A model generated the notes under the pieces. That model searched no databases and was not told the DNA's origin. It saw nothing but the letters and a program-made list of their open reading frames with translations. A stretch of 63,182 nucleotides of DNA, from NCBI GenBank assembly GCA_025359185.1, contig JANYHF010000003.1:1-63182 (forward strand), read 5' to 3'. This DNA is from Hyphomicrobiaceae bacterium (GTDB lineage Bacteria > Pseudomonadota > Alphaproteobacteria > Rhizobiales > Hyphomicrobiaceae). How positions within the stretch are numbered: the first letter of the stretch is position 1; every line of letters starts with the position of its first letter. Both the position numbers and the translations under genes were made by a program. Below, one piece after another: positions 33,925 through 42,646 of the stretch.

Positions 33925-34470
33925 ATGATGCCGAAAACTTCACCGCACGCCGCCACCATCCATGTCTGCGGCGTTGGAGCGCTCCCAGAGCACGCGCAAC
34001 GTATTGGCGCAACGCACGTCGTCACGCTCATTCGCGATCATGGGCCTGTGGCGACGCCAGCAGGCATCGCTGATGCCAATCACCTGCGTATCGACGTGAA
34101 CGATATCAACGAGCCGGGCACTGGCCTCATTCACCCCCAGGAAGAGCACGTCGTCGAGGTGCTGAAGTTCGCCCGTGCCTGGGATCAGCGCGCGCCCATG
34201 ATCATCCATTGTTATGCCGGTATCAGCCGCTCGACCGCGTCGGCGTTTTCCAGCCTCTGCGCGCTCAACCCTGAGGTCTCCGAGGCCGTCATCGCCCAGC
34301 GCCTGCGGGACGCCTCGCCCACGGCAACGCCCAATCGACTGATCGTCTCGATTGCTGACGATCTGCTTGGCCGGGGCGGGCGTATGGTCGATGCCATCAC
34401 CGGCATCGGCCAGGGCGAAATCGCCGCCGAGTGCGTGCCGTTCTTCCTTCTGTCGCGCCAGACAGCCTGA
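33925..34470 (+). CDS. Dual-specificity/tyrosine-phosphatase-like protein
   Basis: A 181-aa protein with the cysteine-phosphatase loop IIHCYAGISRSTASAF, in which Cys96 is the nucleophile and Arg102 binds phosphate. RIDVNDINEP just upstream may supply the general acid. The CCAGGAGCC before the paired ATGs at 33925 and 33928 is a good ribosome site, so either may be used. It is 30 bases after the HD gene and may be part of that operon. The substrate (protein, inositol phosphate or nucleotide) is not evident. Confidence 0.8.
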   Translation: MMPKTSPHAATIHVCGVGALPEHAQRIGATHVVTLIRDHGPVATPAGIADANHLRIDVNDINEPGTGLIHPQEEHVVEVLKFARAWDQRAPMIIHCYAGISRSTASAFSSLCALNPEVSEAVIAQRLRDASPTATPNRLIVSIADDLLGRGGRMVDAITGIGQGEIAAECVPFFLLSRQTA

Positions 34471-34825
34471 GCGGACGCAAAAACTCTGCGGCTGTCATTT
34501 CTGGCCGGAGCATGGAACTAATTCGATCCGCCAAGCGTTATGTCGGCAATGGGTACATTTACCTGAGCGGTCCATGTGCCGGGCCGCACGGGAGGGCGGA
34601 CGCTGTCTGCGGTTACGGTCATTTACCGCTGCCCTAGTTGCCGAGGTACCAAATTTGCATGGCAGACCATGGGTTTGATTGAAGGCTGCCTTCGCTTCGC
34701 CCTCAAATGGCCAAAGGTTCGCACCAGCTTGTCCTCGGCTGGAGATGTTTGAGCATCCAGCGCCGTAATCTGCCGCAGGAACACGAGGCGGATACCGGCG
34801 CATTTTTGGCAGAAAGGTGCAGACC
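34471..34825. other. Long intergenic region upstream of the NUDIX-like regulator
   Basis: About 355 bases without a supportable gene. Short frames on both strands have no ribosome sites or recognisable products. A regulator-binding site or promoter for the downstream gene may be here, for example around the TTTTTGGCAGAAAGGTGCAG segment at 34804-34823, but I see no clear operator palindrome. Confidence 0.4.
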
Positions 34826-35845
34826 ATGAACGCTGTACAGAGATTACCGCTTCCCGGCGAACCCTACCGGACCAATGCCGTCGAAATCAGCCTGAACGCG
34901 GCAGTTCTCTCGATTGACCACGACGCGCCGTGCTTTCTGACGGTGCCCCGGCAGAACGATGTGAAAAACGGCATTGCGCTGCCCTCTGGGCCATTTGTTC
35001 CAAGCGATCATATGACGCTGGACAATGGGCTCCGGTCCTGGGTGCTGGAGCAGACCGGCGTCGAACTGGGCTATCTGGAGCAGCTTTACACGTTCGGCGA
35101 TCAGCCACTGCCGAACCTGCCAGGCCACAACGATAAGCACATTATATCACTGGGTTACATGGCGCTGACGCGCGCCAAGCCTGACGATGCGGCCGAAGGG
35201 CGGCATTGGTTGGGCGCCTACGACTTCCTGCCCTGGGAAGACTGGCGCGATGGCAAGCCCGAAATACTGGCACAGCAGATCGAGCCGCATTTGCGCGACG
35301 GTCTGACGTCGGGGTCTTACCAGACCAATGCCGGCGAGCATCGCGGTGAGCGGCTGGAGCGGCTGCGGATCGCGTTTGGTCTCGATGGCGCGGCATGGGA
35401 TGAGGAGCGCGTGCTGGAACGCTACGAGCTGCTGCAGGACGCTGGGTTGCTGGCTGATCCCAACGGCGGATCACCGGTTGCCCCGGCTCGCAAGGGGGCG
35501 TTGTCGCTGACGGCGGCGGCGATGTCGTTTGCGCATCGCCGCATTTTGGCTTCGGCCCTCGGACGGCTGCGTGCCAAGATCAAGTACCGGCCGGTGCTGT
35601 TTGAACTGATGGCTGGCGAGTTCACGCTGTTCGAACTGCAACGCACGGTTGAAGCCATCCTCGGCAGCCGCCTGCATAAGCAGAACTTTCGCCGGCTGGT
35701 GGAGAGTGGCGGGCTTGTTGATCCGACAACCGACATTCGCACCCATACGGGTGGGCGTCCGGCCAAACTGTTCCGTTTCCGGCGCGAAGTGCTGCTGGAA
35801 CGGCCAGCGCCCGGCGTTCGAGTGCGGGCCGGATTGGCGGCCTAG
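34826..35845 (+). CDS. NUDIX-like transcription regulator, probably of NAD synthesis (NadQ/NrtR-type)
   Basis: A 339-aa protein. Residues 15-150 have a NUDIX-like fold whose catalytic Nudix box is degenerate (PSGPFVPSDHMTLDNGLRSW, then WVLEQTGVELGYLEQLYTFG), typical of regulators that bind rather than hydrolyse nucleotides. Residues 225-325 are a winged-helix domain with FELMAGEFTLFELQRTVEAI, LHKQNFRRLVESGGLV and a GRPAKLFRF wing. This architecture matches the alphaproteobacterial NAD regulators (NadQ group, related to NrtR), but no nadABC genes are adjacent here. Start ATG 34826. Confidence 0.7.
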   Translation: MNAVQRLPLPGEPYRTNAVEISLNAAVLSIDHDAPCFLTVPRQNDVKNGIALPSGPFVPSDHMTLDNGLRSWVLEQTGVELGYLEQLYTFGDQPLPNLPGHNDKHIISLGYMALTRAKPDDAAEGRHWLGAYDFLPWEDWRDGKPEILAQQIEPHLRDGLTSGSYQTNAGEHRGERLERLRIAFGLDGAAWDEERVLERYELLQDAGLLADPNGGSPVAPARKGALSLTAAAMSFAHRRILASALGRLRAKIKYRPVLFELMAGEFTLFELQRTVEAILGSRLHKQNFRRLVESGGLVDPTTDIRTHTGGRPAKLFRFRREVLLERPAPGVRVRAGLAA

Positions 35846-36018
35846 GGTCACCGTTTATCCCATAGGGTGAGGGGCCGTTGCGCCGCTCGCCCTTCGGAGT
35901 CATCGAAAGAAGTGTGCAGTAATCAAGCCTCGATTTCGACCAATTGAATTTTTAGAGTATTGCTCTTTCGATAGGTCCATCCTTCGGGGGTGGGCGCGTG
36001 ACCGGGGGACCGGCAAGG

Positions 36019-37320
36019 ATGAGTATGCTACTGCTGATGTTGCTGTCGTTGATGGCGCTCTTCTTCGTCTGGGGCTTCATGGTTGCGCGCAGACGAAGGC
36101 GCTCGGCCATTCTCTGGGGCGTGGTTTGCGCGCTGACCTTCTTCATCGGTATTGCCATTCTCTATAGCCTTGGCGACGGCGCGCCAGCTCAACGTCCCGC
36201 CATGCTCACGGACCAGGCCGCTGATGACCAACCGCCGATGACCTTGGCGTTGACGGCGGCGCCAACGCCGCCCGCCCGAACGGCCGTCCTACAGCGCCTT
36301 GCAACGTCCGAAACCGGCGAAACTGCCGAAGACCGGCGCTGGCGCTATCTGCGCACCTATCATCCCCAATTGCGGACTGCCATCGCCGATGCTGAGCTGC
36401 TGGGTGAAGACGCGCTGCACGAACTGAAACTGGCCTATCTGGCGCTGAACGACGCGGCGCTGCTGCCTGCCATTATGGAGCGCCTGGACGAGCGTTTTGG
36501 CCCTCCGCCTCGCCGCCGCGAGGCGATCGCGGCCCCTGTCAAAACCAGCGGCTATGACGCCAGCATGGACGCCGATGAGCCGATTCTGCTTGGGCGTGTG
36601 AGCCACCCGGCAGCGGCCAACGGCGCTGACCCGATGCGCAGCCGCCCGCTGTTTGAACACGAACCCGCTGCCGAGCCCGTGCGCGTGTTCAATGGTTTGG
36701 CCAAGGACAAGCCGCCGGTCGAGAGGCCTGCCAGCGACCGGCTGAGCAGAGACGTGCCGGTCAGAGATCGGCCGCCCCATGACGGTTTGCGGGCCTTCGA
36801 CCCAGCCTCAATGCACAAAGCCCCTGACCGGGTGCAGCAAGCCGCTTTGGTCTCACCAAATTTCGTTGAGACGGGCTATGATTTGCAAAGCTCGGTGTTT
36901 GTCACGACGATGCCTGCGAAATCTGCGCCAATCCAGTCTGTTGCCGAACTTCTGGCCGCTCCAGCCCAAAGCGCTCTACTGCAGCAAGCCGGTGCCGGTA
37001 TTCTGGCCGATGACGCAGAGGATCTCTCGGAGCAACACACAGAGACTCATCTGGACAGCATCGATGCGGAGCCGCACGAGGAGGATACCTTCGACGATGC
37101 CGCCCTCAACGGCGCACACCCGCCCGAACGCACCCCCGAACGCACCAATGTGACGCCGGAGGATCTGGCAGGTGCGCGGTTTGTCGAAACCTACGCCGGG
37201 GTGCATCTGTTTGCGCTGGTCGACGGCCGCGTGTTCATCGACCGGCACGAGGCCCGGCCGTCCTTGCTGACTGCCAGGAGCTTTGTCGATCAGGTGGGCA
37301 GCAAGCGCAGTTCTCTCTGA
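36019..37320 (+). CDS. Hypothetical membrane-anchored protein with a long disordered tail
   Basis: A protein of about 433 aa that I cannot assign. Two N-terminal hydrophobic helices (residues 1-22 and 32-54, separated by the basic loop ARRRRRS) anchor it in the inner membrane. The rest is a Pro/Ala/Glu-rich, largely disordered region. Residues 95-165 look helical, and a C-terminal ARFVETYAGVHLFALVDGRV segment is ordered. The start is uncertain: GTG 35998, ATG 36019 and ATG 36025 are all possible, and AAGGA at 36015-36019 would favour 36025. It stands alone between a regulator and a small membrane protein. Confidence 0.6.
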   Translation: MSMLLLMLLSLMALFFVWGFMVARRRRRSAILWGVVCALTFFIGIAILYSLGDGAPAQRPAMLTDQAADDQPPMTLALTAAPTPPARTAVLQRLATSETGETAEDRRWRYLRTYHPQLRTAIADAELLGEDALHELKLAYLALNDAALLPAIMERLDERFGPPPRRREAIAAPVKTSGYDASMDADEPILLGRVSHPAAANGADPMRSRPLFEHEPAAEPVRVFNGLAKDKPPVERPASDRLSRDVPVRDRPPHDGLRAFDPASMHKAPDRVQQAALVSPNFVETGYDLQSSVFVTTMPAKSAPIQSVAELLAAPAQSALLQQAGAGILADDAEDLSEQHTETHLDSIDAEPHEEDTFDDAALNGAHPPERTPERTNVTPEDLAGARFVETYAGVHLFALVDGRVFIDRHEARPSLLTARSFVDQVGSKRSSL

Positions 37321-37454
37321 TCAGCCAGCCGCAAGCCCATCGCTCCAGGGTGCATCCGCGCCTTGAAATCGCCCGCCCTTGCGACGATATGATGGGGATG
37401 CGGACTGGATTGTTTAATGAATCCAAGATCGTCCCGTAACGGAAAGGTGTCCCG

Positions 37455-37694
37455 ATGAGCATTCAACAGTTGCCGATGTTCATCACGTTCTACGGGCTGG
37501 CGAGCTTTGGCTCGGCCATCCTCGCCTATATCGTGGCTTCGGCCAAACATCGCGACGCCTCGCACTGGGCGACCATCGCTTTCCTGTTTCCGCCGTTGGG
37601 CCTCGTCACGTTTTTCCTCACCCGTCCCTCGATCGAACACCGCCAAGCCAACGCCCTCGAAAAGAAGTTCCGCAAGGTCATGGACCAGGACTGA
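37455..37694 (+). CDS. Small inner-membrane protein, unknown function
   Basis: A 79-aa protein with two membrane helices (residues 8-28 and 38-57) joined by a short polar loop AKHRDASHW, and a charged C-terminal tail (SIEHRQANALEKKFRKVMDQ). GGAAAGG sits about ten bases before ATG 37455. I do not recognise the family. Confidence 0.65.
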   Translation: MSIQQLPMFITFYGLASFGSAILAYIVASAKHRDASHWATIAFLFPPLGLVTFFLTRPSIEHRQANALEKKFRKVMDQD

Positions 37695-37727
37695 CCCCGG
37701 CAATTGACGGGATTGATCTTTCATTCC

Positions 37728-37871
37728 CGTCGTCCCGGATGCGCTGCATCATCCTTCGTGGTGCAGCGCGGATCCGGGACCTTGCCCGTGGCTCCAGCAT
37801 CGGCCCGTGGAACGAGGTCCCGTTTCTGCGACGCACCAATAAAGGATTGCTGCGCCGCGCACGGGATGACG
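37728..37871. repeat. Dispersed palindromic repeat
   Basis: An inner hairpin pairs GTCCCGGATGCGCTGCA (37732-37748) with 37762-37780 across a two-base bulge. An outer pair links CGTCGTCCCG (37728-37737) with CGGGATGACG (37862-37871). The GTCCCGGATGCGCTGC core is a familiar rhizobial-type dispersed repeat. It fills the spacer between convergent genes. Confidence 0.7.
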
Positions 37872-37904
37872 AGTGTCTACTTTCGCTCACGGGGTCACAA
37901 GCCG

Positions 37905-38519
37905 CTAATCGATGACGATGAGGTGGTTAGGCAGTTCGTCGGGATTGGAGTTGCCGGGCGGGAAATGAGTGGCCATCAGCGCACCGGTCTCGGTGATGGT
38001 TTCGACCAGCCCGTCGGCCGGGTCGCCATCGCCGATACGCAGCGTCAGCCGGTCCACCAGCGCCTGCCAGCGTTCCTGCGGAACTTTGACGTAGATGTTC
38101 TTGTCGGCGATGATCTCGGCATAGCGCTCGGCCGAGGAAATGAAGATCAGCACACCCGTGTGGCTCTTGGTCGTGTACAGATTCTGGGCCAGAAACTGCT
38201 CCACGGCCCGTTTGTGGGCGCGCTCATTCTTGATCGATTTCGGCACCAGGGCGAGGCGCACCGGGCGGTAATAGGCGATGGCGCCAACAACGGCGAACAC
38301 CGCGAGTTGCAGCAGATAGATCCACTGCACCGGCCACCAGGTGAAATAGATCAGCGGCCAGGGCACCAGCAAGGCCACCAGCGCAGCGACAAGAGGCGCC
38401 ACCGAGACATAGCTCGCGCTTGAGCTGGCGATCACCGCGACGATCTCACCGCTGGTCGCCTTCTCGGCCGCCGAAATGGCTGCTCCGACCTTGTCTCTAT
38501 CGTTTGCTGTGACCAGCAT
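37905..38519 (-). CDS. TPM-domain membrane protein
   Basis: A 204-aa protein whose first 35 residues (AAISAAEKATSGEIVAVIAS) and last 100 residues (YTTKSHTGVLIFISSAERYA, then ADKNIYVKVPQERW) form a TPM domain interrupted by two membrane helices at about 40-85. It is the third gene of a lemA, ygcG-like, tpm cluster on the minus strand. TPM proteins have been linked to photosystem repair in plants and to stress in bacteria; the bacterial role is open. Confidence 0.8.
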   Translation of the reverse strand: MLVTANDRDKVGAAISAAEKATSGEIVAVIASSSASYVSVAPLVAALVALLVPWPLIYFTWWPVQWIYLLQLAVFAVVGAIAYYRPVRLALVPKSIKNERAHKRAVEQFLAQNLYTTKSHTGVLIFISSAERYAEIIADKNIYVKVPQERWQALVDRLTLRIGDGDPADGLVETITETGALMATHFPPGNSNPDELPNHLIVID

Positions 38520-38548
38520 GGACTACCTCTTCACTGCCAAATGCCCGT

Positions 38549-39412
38549 TTACCAGCCGCCGGACGCCCCGCCACCGCCGCCGCCTCCGCCGCCCCCACCA
38601 AATCCGCCGCCACCGCCGCCAGACCAGCCGCCACCGCCACCGCCCCAATTGCTGGAACCGCCCCAGCCACCCGGAATGATCACCACGCCGCCACGGCGCC
38701 GGTTGCCAGGCGTACTCAACCCCTGCCCCATCTGGCGATAGTTGCTCCACAGGACGAACGCTACCACCGCCCCCCAGAACAGCAGCGGCAGCCAATCGCT
38801 CCAGCTGCCCTGACTGTTGGGATCGCGCCGAGCACCCGCCGCCCGCTTTTTAACCGCCTCGGCATCGCCCAACAGCGAATCCTGGATGTCCTTGGCGCCG
38901 ACGATGATGCCGCCGGCAAAATCACCGCGCCGGAACACTGGCAGAATGCGGTTCTGGATGATGGCGCTGGAGAGCGCATCGGTCATGATCGGCTCGAGGC
39001 CGTATCCGACTTCGATGCGAACCTTGCGCTCGTTGGGCGCGACGACAAGAAGAATGCCGTTGTTCTTGCCCTTCTGACCGATCTGCCAATGCCTCAGCAG
39101 CCGGTTGGAGAAATCCTCGATCGGATAGCCCTGCAAGGAGGGCACCGTGACGATGACCAGCTGATCGGTGGATTTGTCTTCAAGTGCGGCAAGACTGGCT
39201 GTCATGGCCGCCTTTTGCCCGGCGTCAAGCAACCCTGCACCATCAACGATGCGGCCCGTCAATTCGGGGAAAGTTGGATCGATGGCATAGGCTGGCGAGA
39301 GGCCCGCAACAGCCACCATCATCGTAAACAGCGCTGCCAGCAGGACTGATCGAGGGCGGCGAATATCAGGGCGCAATCGAACCAATCCCCATTCCTCGTC
39401 AAGTCCCGCCAT
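38549..39412 (-). CDS. TPM-domain protein with glycine-rich tail (YgcG-like)
   Basis: A 287-aa protein with an N-terminal signal or anchor helix (residues 22-42), a periplasmic TPM domain (residues 45-190, containing LTGRIVDGAGLLDAGQKAAM, NNGILLVVAPNERKVRIEVG and GGIIVGAKDI), one membrane helix near 205-222, and a C-terminal tail of about 45 residues that is almost all glycine, serine and tryptophan. This is the standard YgcG/TPM_phosphatase architecture, usually encoded next to LemA as here. ATG 39412 is used; a Met nearer the hydrophobic helix is possible. Confidence 0.85.
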   Translation of the reverse strand: MAGLDEEWGLVRLRPDIRRPRSVLLAALFTMMVAVAGLSPAYAIDPTFPELTGRIVDGAGLLDAGQKAAMTASLAALEDKSTDQLVIVTVPSLQGYPIEDFSNRLLRHWQIGQKGKNNGILLVVAPNERKVRIEVGYGLEPIMTDALSSAIIQNRILPVFRRGDFAGGIIVGAKDIQDSLLGDAEAVKKRAAGARRDPNSQGSWSDWLPLLFWGAVVAFVLWSNYRQMGQGLSTPGNRRRGGVVIIPGGWGGSSNWGGGGGGWSGGGGGGFGGGGGGGGGGGASGGW

Positions 39413-39480
39413 GATGAAACGGCGGGCTGCCTTTCTGACTAACGATTCGAATTCAACAACAGAATCCTACATCGCAAATC

Positions 39481-39510
39481 TCGTCATGGCAGCCTTCGCT
39501 GCCATGACGA
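39481..39510. repeat. GTCATGGCAGC-family palindrome (perfect form)
   Basis: TCGTCATGGCAGC (39481-39493) pairs perfectly with 39498-39510 around CTTC. It lies between the lemA-like and ygcG-like genes of one operon. Confidence 0.75.
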
Positions 39511-39539
39511 AGAGTGGAACTACGGATCGACGCCAACCA

Positions 39540-40151
39540 CTAGAACTTGACCTTGGGAACCTGCTGGTCCGCCTCGCTGGCTGTGAAGTTCGCCATTTCC
39601 TTGGCGGTTGGATAGAGCAGCGATTTCCACCAGCGGCCGGGGATCGTTTTGATCTCGGTGTTGAACTGCTGCACCGACAAGATGTAGTCGCGGCGCGCGA
39701 TGCCGACGCGGTTCTCGGTGCCTTCAAGCTGGCTCTGAAGCTGCAGGAAATTGGCGTTGGATTTGAGGTCGGGATAGGCCTCGGTCAGCCCCCGCATCCC
39801 TTGCAGGGCGGCGCCAAGGCTGTTCTGCGATTCTTCGAACTTTTTCATGGCCTCGGGATTATTGAGGATGTCGGCCGGCAGCGTCACGCTGACCGCCCTG
39901 GAGCGGGCCTCAATGACCTCCTTCAGGACTTTGCTTTCCTGCCCGGCAAAGCCCTTTACGGCTTCGACCAGATTGGGGATCAGGTCGGCGCGGCGCTTGT
40001 ATTGGTTCTGCACCTCGGAGAACGAGGCCTTGGCCTGCTCTTCATAGGTGGGGATATTGTTGACGCCACAACCTGCAACGGCCATCGCCGTCCAGACCAA
40101 AGTGGCCGCAAGGCAAAGGCTGCGGCCGAACCGCTGCGAGGCGACGATCAT
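39540..40151 (-). CDS. lemA: LemA-family lipoprotein
   Basis: A 203-aa LemA. The start at 40151 (MIVASQRFGRSL) gives a lipoprotein signal ending in VAGC, so the mature protein would be lipid-anchored. The helical LemA domain follows, with IPTYEEQAKASFSEVQNQYK and RRADLIPNLVEAVKGFAGQE near the N-terminus and AYPDLKSNANFLQLQSQLEG later. LemA proteins often travel with TPM proteins; the mechanism is unknown. The ORF is open 24 codons further upstream but lacks a better start. Confidence 0.88.
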   Translation of the reverse strand: MIVASQRFGRSLCLAATLVWTAMAVAGCGVNNIPTYEEQAKASFSEVQNQYKRRADLIPNLVEAVKGFAGQESKVLKEVIEARSRAVSVTLPADILNNPEAMKKFEESQNSLGAALQGMRGLTEAYPDLKSNANFLQLQSQLEGTENRVGIARRDYILSVQQFNTEIKTIPGRWWKSLLYPTAKEMANFTASEADQQVPKVKF

Positions 40152-40364
40152 GGATGAATGCTCCGTGGGCAGTGGCAGACGTGTTCCCGCCAAGCATGTA
40201 TGGTCGCCAAGCGGCTTAATCAAGGAAATTGCGCCGGTAGCGTTTCTGCAGGCGGTTTCCAGGAAAAATCGGTTTGGTTCCGATTTGGTAACCCTGACAG
40301 ATGATACTCAAATTCAAACAACTTCTGTAATCTCCTGTTTATGTTAAAAAAATGAGGGAAAATC

Positions 40365-40826
40365 GTGCGCCTCTCTACCGTCTTTGCCGCCGCCATTTTG
40401 TTCCTGCTCGGCATCGGCTCCCCCGCCCAGGCCGGCCTTTTGGAACTGAAGTTTGACAACATCACCCGGCACCGCGATTGCAGCAGTGAGCCCTGCCGGG
40501 GCAATGGCCTTCATTACAAACGCATCTACGTGCGTGACCGCTACCTGCGCTTCGACATCCACACCCAGCCGGCGCGCTACGAACTGCGCCGCGAGCGCGT
40601 GATGATCGCCCCGCCCACCATCGTCGTCATGGACGGACGCCACCACGACCGTCGCGTTGGGCGCTATCATCTCGTTGAGCTGCCCGTAGGCCATTACCGT
40701 ACTGTCGCCCCCGCCCGTTACGTCTGGGTCACGCGCCAGGTGCTGGTCCAACCCGCCCGCAACTACGTCACCCGCCGCCAGCCGCATTATGCCTATTATC
40801 CCGATACGGCCATCGTTTATCATTGA
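40365..40826 (+). CDS. Small exported basic protein, unknown function
   Basis: A 153-aa protein starting at GTG 40365, with GAGGG six bases upstream. A signal peptide spans residues 1-23 (MRLSTVFAAAILFLLGIGSP, cleavage after AQA). The mature part is rich in Arg, His and Tyr, with two cysteines close together (RDCSSEPCRG). I do not recognise the family. It is divergent from lemA across a 213-base spacer that probably holds both promoters. Confidence 0.65.
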   Translation: MRLSTVFAAAILFLLGIGSPAQAGLLELKFDNITRHRDCSSEPCRGNGLHYKRIYVRDRYLRFDIHTQPARYELRRERVMIAPPTIVVMDGRHHDRRVGRYHLVELPVGHYRTVAPARYVWVTRQVLVQPARNYVTRRQPHYAYYPDTAIVYH

Positions 40827-40831
40827 CCCTT

Positions 40832-40907
40832 CGTCATGGCGGGGCTTGACCCAGCCATCCAGGCAAGCGGGCACGATGATCTGTGTTTGGACTCTGAATG
40901 GCCGGGT
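40832..40907. repeat. Degenerate GTCATGGCGGGG-type repeat next to structured element copy A
   Basis: TCATGGCGGGGCTTGACCCA at the left and AATGGCCGGGTC just before 40908 resemble a dispersed rhizobial repeat (TCATGGCCGGGCTTG...CCCGGCCAT). Copy A of the terminal-inverted-repeat element starts immediately after it and may have inserted into it. Confidence 0.4.
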
Positions 40908-41178
40908 CTAGTACCCACTATCAGAAGTAGATAGCACGTATGACGCTCAAGTAAGCTCGCCGGGCAGGAACGGCGCAACGAGCGTAGTGTCGCTACGGTC
41001 TAGCGCCGTGACGCCCCCGGCGAGCTTCCTTGAGCGCCCTCCGGGTCGCGCCCCACGGCCGCCCGGTGCGTTGCGCACCTCGACCGTAGCGAAAGCTACG
41101 CTCTTCGGCACGCGCCTGCCGGATCGACTCGCGGGTCCGCGATCAGACGTACTATCTACCTTTGATAGTGGGTACTAG
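40908..41178 (+). mobile_element. Structured 271-bp element with long terminal inverted repeats, copy A
   Basis: It begins CTAGTACCCACTATCAGAAG and ends with its near reverse complement. The inverted match extends about 37 bases inward (GTAGATAG-ACGT against ACGT-CTATCTAC). Inside, 40944-40963 (CGCTCAAG...CGCCGGG) pairs with 41016-41036 at all but one position, enclosing ACGGCGC/GCGCCGT (40970-40976 with 41003-41009) and a small CGTAG/CTACG hairpin. Further on, CGTAGC-GAAA-GCTACG forms a GNRA-capped hairpin (41085-41100) and GATCG/CGATC another stem. No ORF of note is inside. Copy B at 62777-63046 is its inverted, diverged homologue. It fills most of the 400-base gap between 40826 and kynU. 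Confidence 0.8.
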
Positions 41179-41226
41179 CGCTATACGAACTCGTATTGGA
41201 ACCGCAGTCTGCTGTCCCCGCTCCGT

Positions 41227-42474
41227 TCAGGTCACCGCAGCACGCCGGTTGAAGCGGCTGTGCTGCCAGACGCCCATCCGCAAAATCTCTTCCAGCACGG
41301 CGACTGACTGCCAGACATCGCGGTAGCTGATGTAGAGCGGCGCGAATCCGAAGCGGATGGTGGTTGGCGCGCGGAAATCTCCAATCACACCACGCTCAAT
41401 CAGTGCCTGCATGATGGCGTAGCCGTGGGCATGGGTGAACGATACCTGGCTGCCGCGTTTGGCCCCGTCGCGCGGACTGGCCAAAACAACGCCGTAGTCA
41501 CCGCATTTGGCTTCAACCAGCTGGATGAACAGGTCCGTCATGGCAATGCATTTGCGGCGTAATGCGGCGATGTCCACGCTGTCCCAAATGTCGAGCGCCC
41601 CTTTCAGCGCCCGCATCGACAGCACGGGCTGCGTGCCACACAGGAACCGGCGGATGCCCGAGGCGGCCTCAAACGTAGGTTCGAAGGCAAAGGGCCGCGC
41701 ATGGCCCCACCAGCCGATGAGCGGCTGGCGCAGATCAGCAAGATGGCGCTGCGCAGCGAAGATGAAGCCGGGCGCACCCGGTCCACCGTTCAAATATTTA
41801 TAAGTGCAGCCGACGGCGAAATCGGCCCCGGCGGCATCGAGTTCGACCGGCACCGCGCCAGCACTGTGGCTCAGATCCCAGACCGCGATGGCACCAGCAG
41901 CGTGAATTTTTCGTGTCAGGGCGGCCATGTCGAGCAATTCGCCGGTCTTATAGTTGATGTGATTGATCAGCACGGCGGCGGTCTTGCGATCCAGCAGGTC
42001 TTCGAGGGCGGGCGCATCCACACCTTCAAGGCGCAAGCTGGCGCCCGGCCGGCTGGAAGCAACGCTTTGGGCGATGTAGAGATCGCTGGCAAAACTGCTG
42101 GCTTCGGCCACCAGAACGGAGCGGAGGGGCCGCAGCGCCATGGCGGCGTGCAACACTTTGTAGAGATTGATGGACACGCTATCGCACACCACCGTCTGGC
42201 CTGGTACCGCACCGGTCAACTTGCCGATCCGGTCGCCGAGGGCGATTGGCATTTCCCACCAGTCTGCCGTGTTCCAACTCCTGATCAGACCCTGCGCCCA
42301 CTCTTCATGTGTAGCCTGTTGCAGTTCCATGACGGCCGCAGCTGAAGCCGCGCCAAGCGAGTTCCCATCAAGGTAGATGACGCCATGCGGCAGCAGGAAA
42401 CGGTCTCGAAAGTCGCGGAAGGGATCGGCAGCGTCCATGGCTTCGATGGCAGCGATATCGGGAAGTCGGGTCAT
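41227..42474 (-). CDS. kynU: Kynureninase
   Basis: A 415-aa PLP enzyme that cleaves kynurenine (or 3-hydroxykynurenine) to anthranilate (or 3-hydroxyanthranilate) and alanine. The N-terminus has IYLDGNSLGA and the PLP lysine is K226 in CTYKYLNGGPGAPGF. D200 in VWDLSHSAG holds the pyridine ring, and FLCGTQPVLSMRALKGAL and RFGFAPLYISYRDVW are family blocks. Length is typical. No other kynurenine-pathway gene is adjacent. Confidence 0.92.
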   Translation of the reverse strand: MTRLPDIAAIEAMDAADPFRDFRDRFLLPHGVIYLDGNSLGAASAAAVMELQQATHEEWAQGLIRSWNTADWWEMPIALGDRIGKLTGAVPGQTVVCDSVSINLYKVLHAAMALRPLRSVLVAEASSFASDLYIAQSVASSRPGASLRLEGVDAPALEDLLDRKTAAVLINHINYKTGELLDMAALTRKIHAAGAIAVWDLSHSAGAVPVELDAAGADFAVGCTYKYLNGGPGAPGFIFAAQRHLADLRQPLIGWWGHARPFAFEPTFEAASGIRRFLCGTQPVLSMRALKGALDIWDSVDIAALRRKCIAMTDLFIQLVEAKCGDYGVVLASPRDGAKRGSQVSFTHAHGYAIMQALIERGVIGDFRAPTTIRFGFAPLYISYRDVWQSVAVLEEILRMGVWQHSRFNRRAAVT

Positions 42475-42646
42475 GTTGGCGCCATCCTCACGCAGTTGCT
42501 AGTGCCTTACGGGTTCCAATGAGCATTTCCCGCCCATTATATGAAGGCATGGCGGCGGGGTTCCGAGGGCCATCGGGTGGACGGCACGAGTAACAAACCA
42601 AACGCTGCCCCTGGCCGCAACCCTCCTGCACAGCTAAGCTCTCCCA

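Noticed and set aside
38541-38741. Proline-rich plus-strand frame opposite the glycine-rich tail of the TPM protein
   Set aside because: It is the complement of GGX codons encoding glycine; the minus-strand gene explains it.
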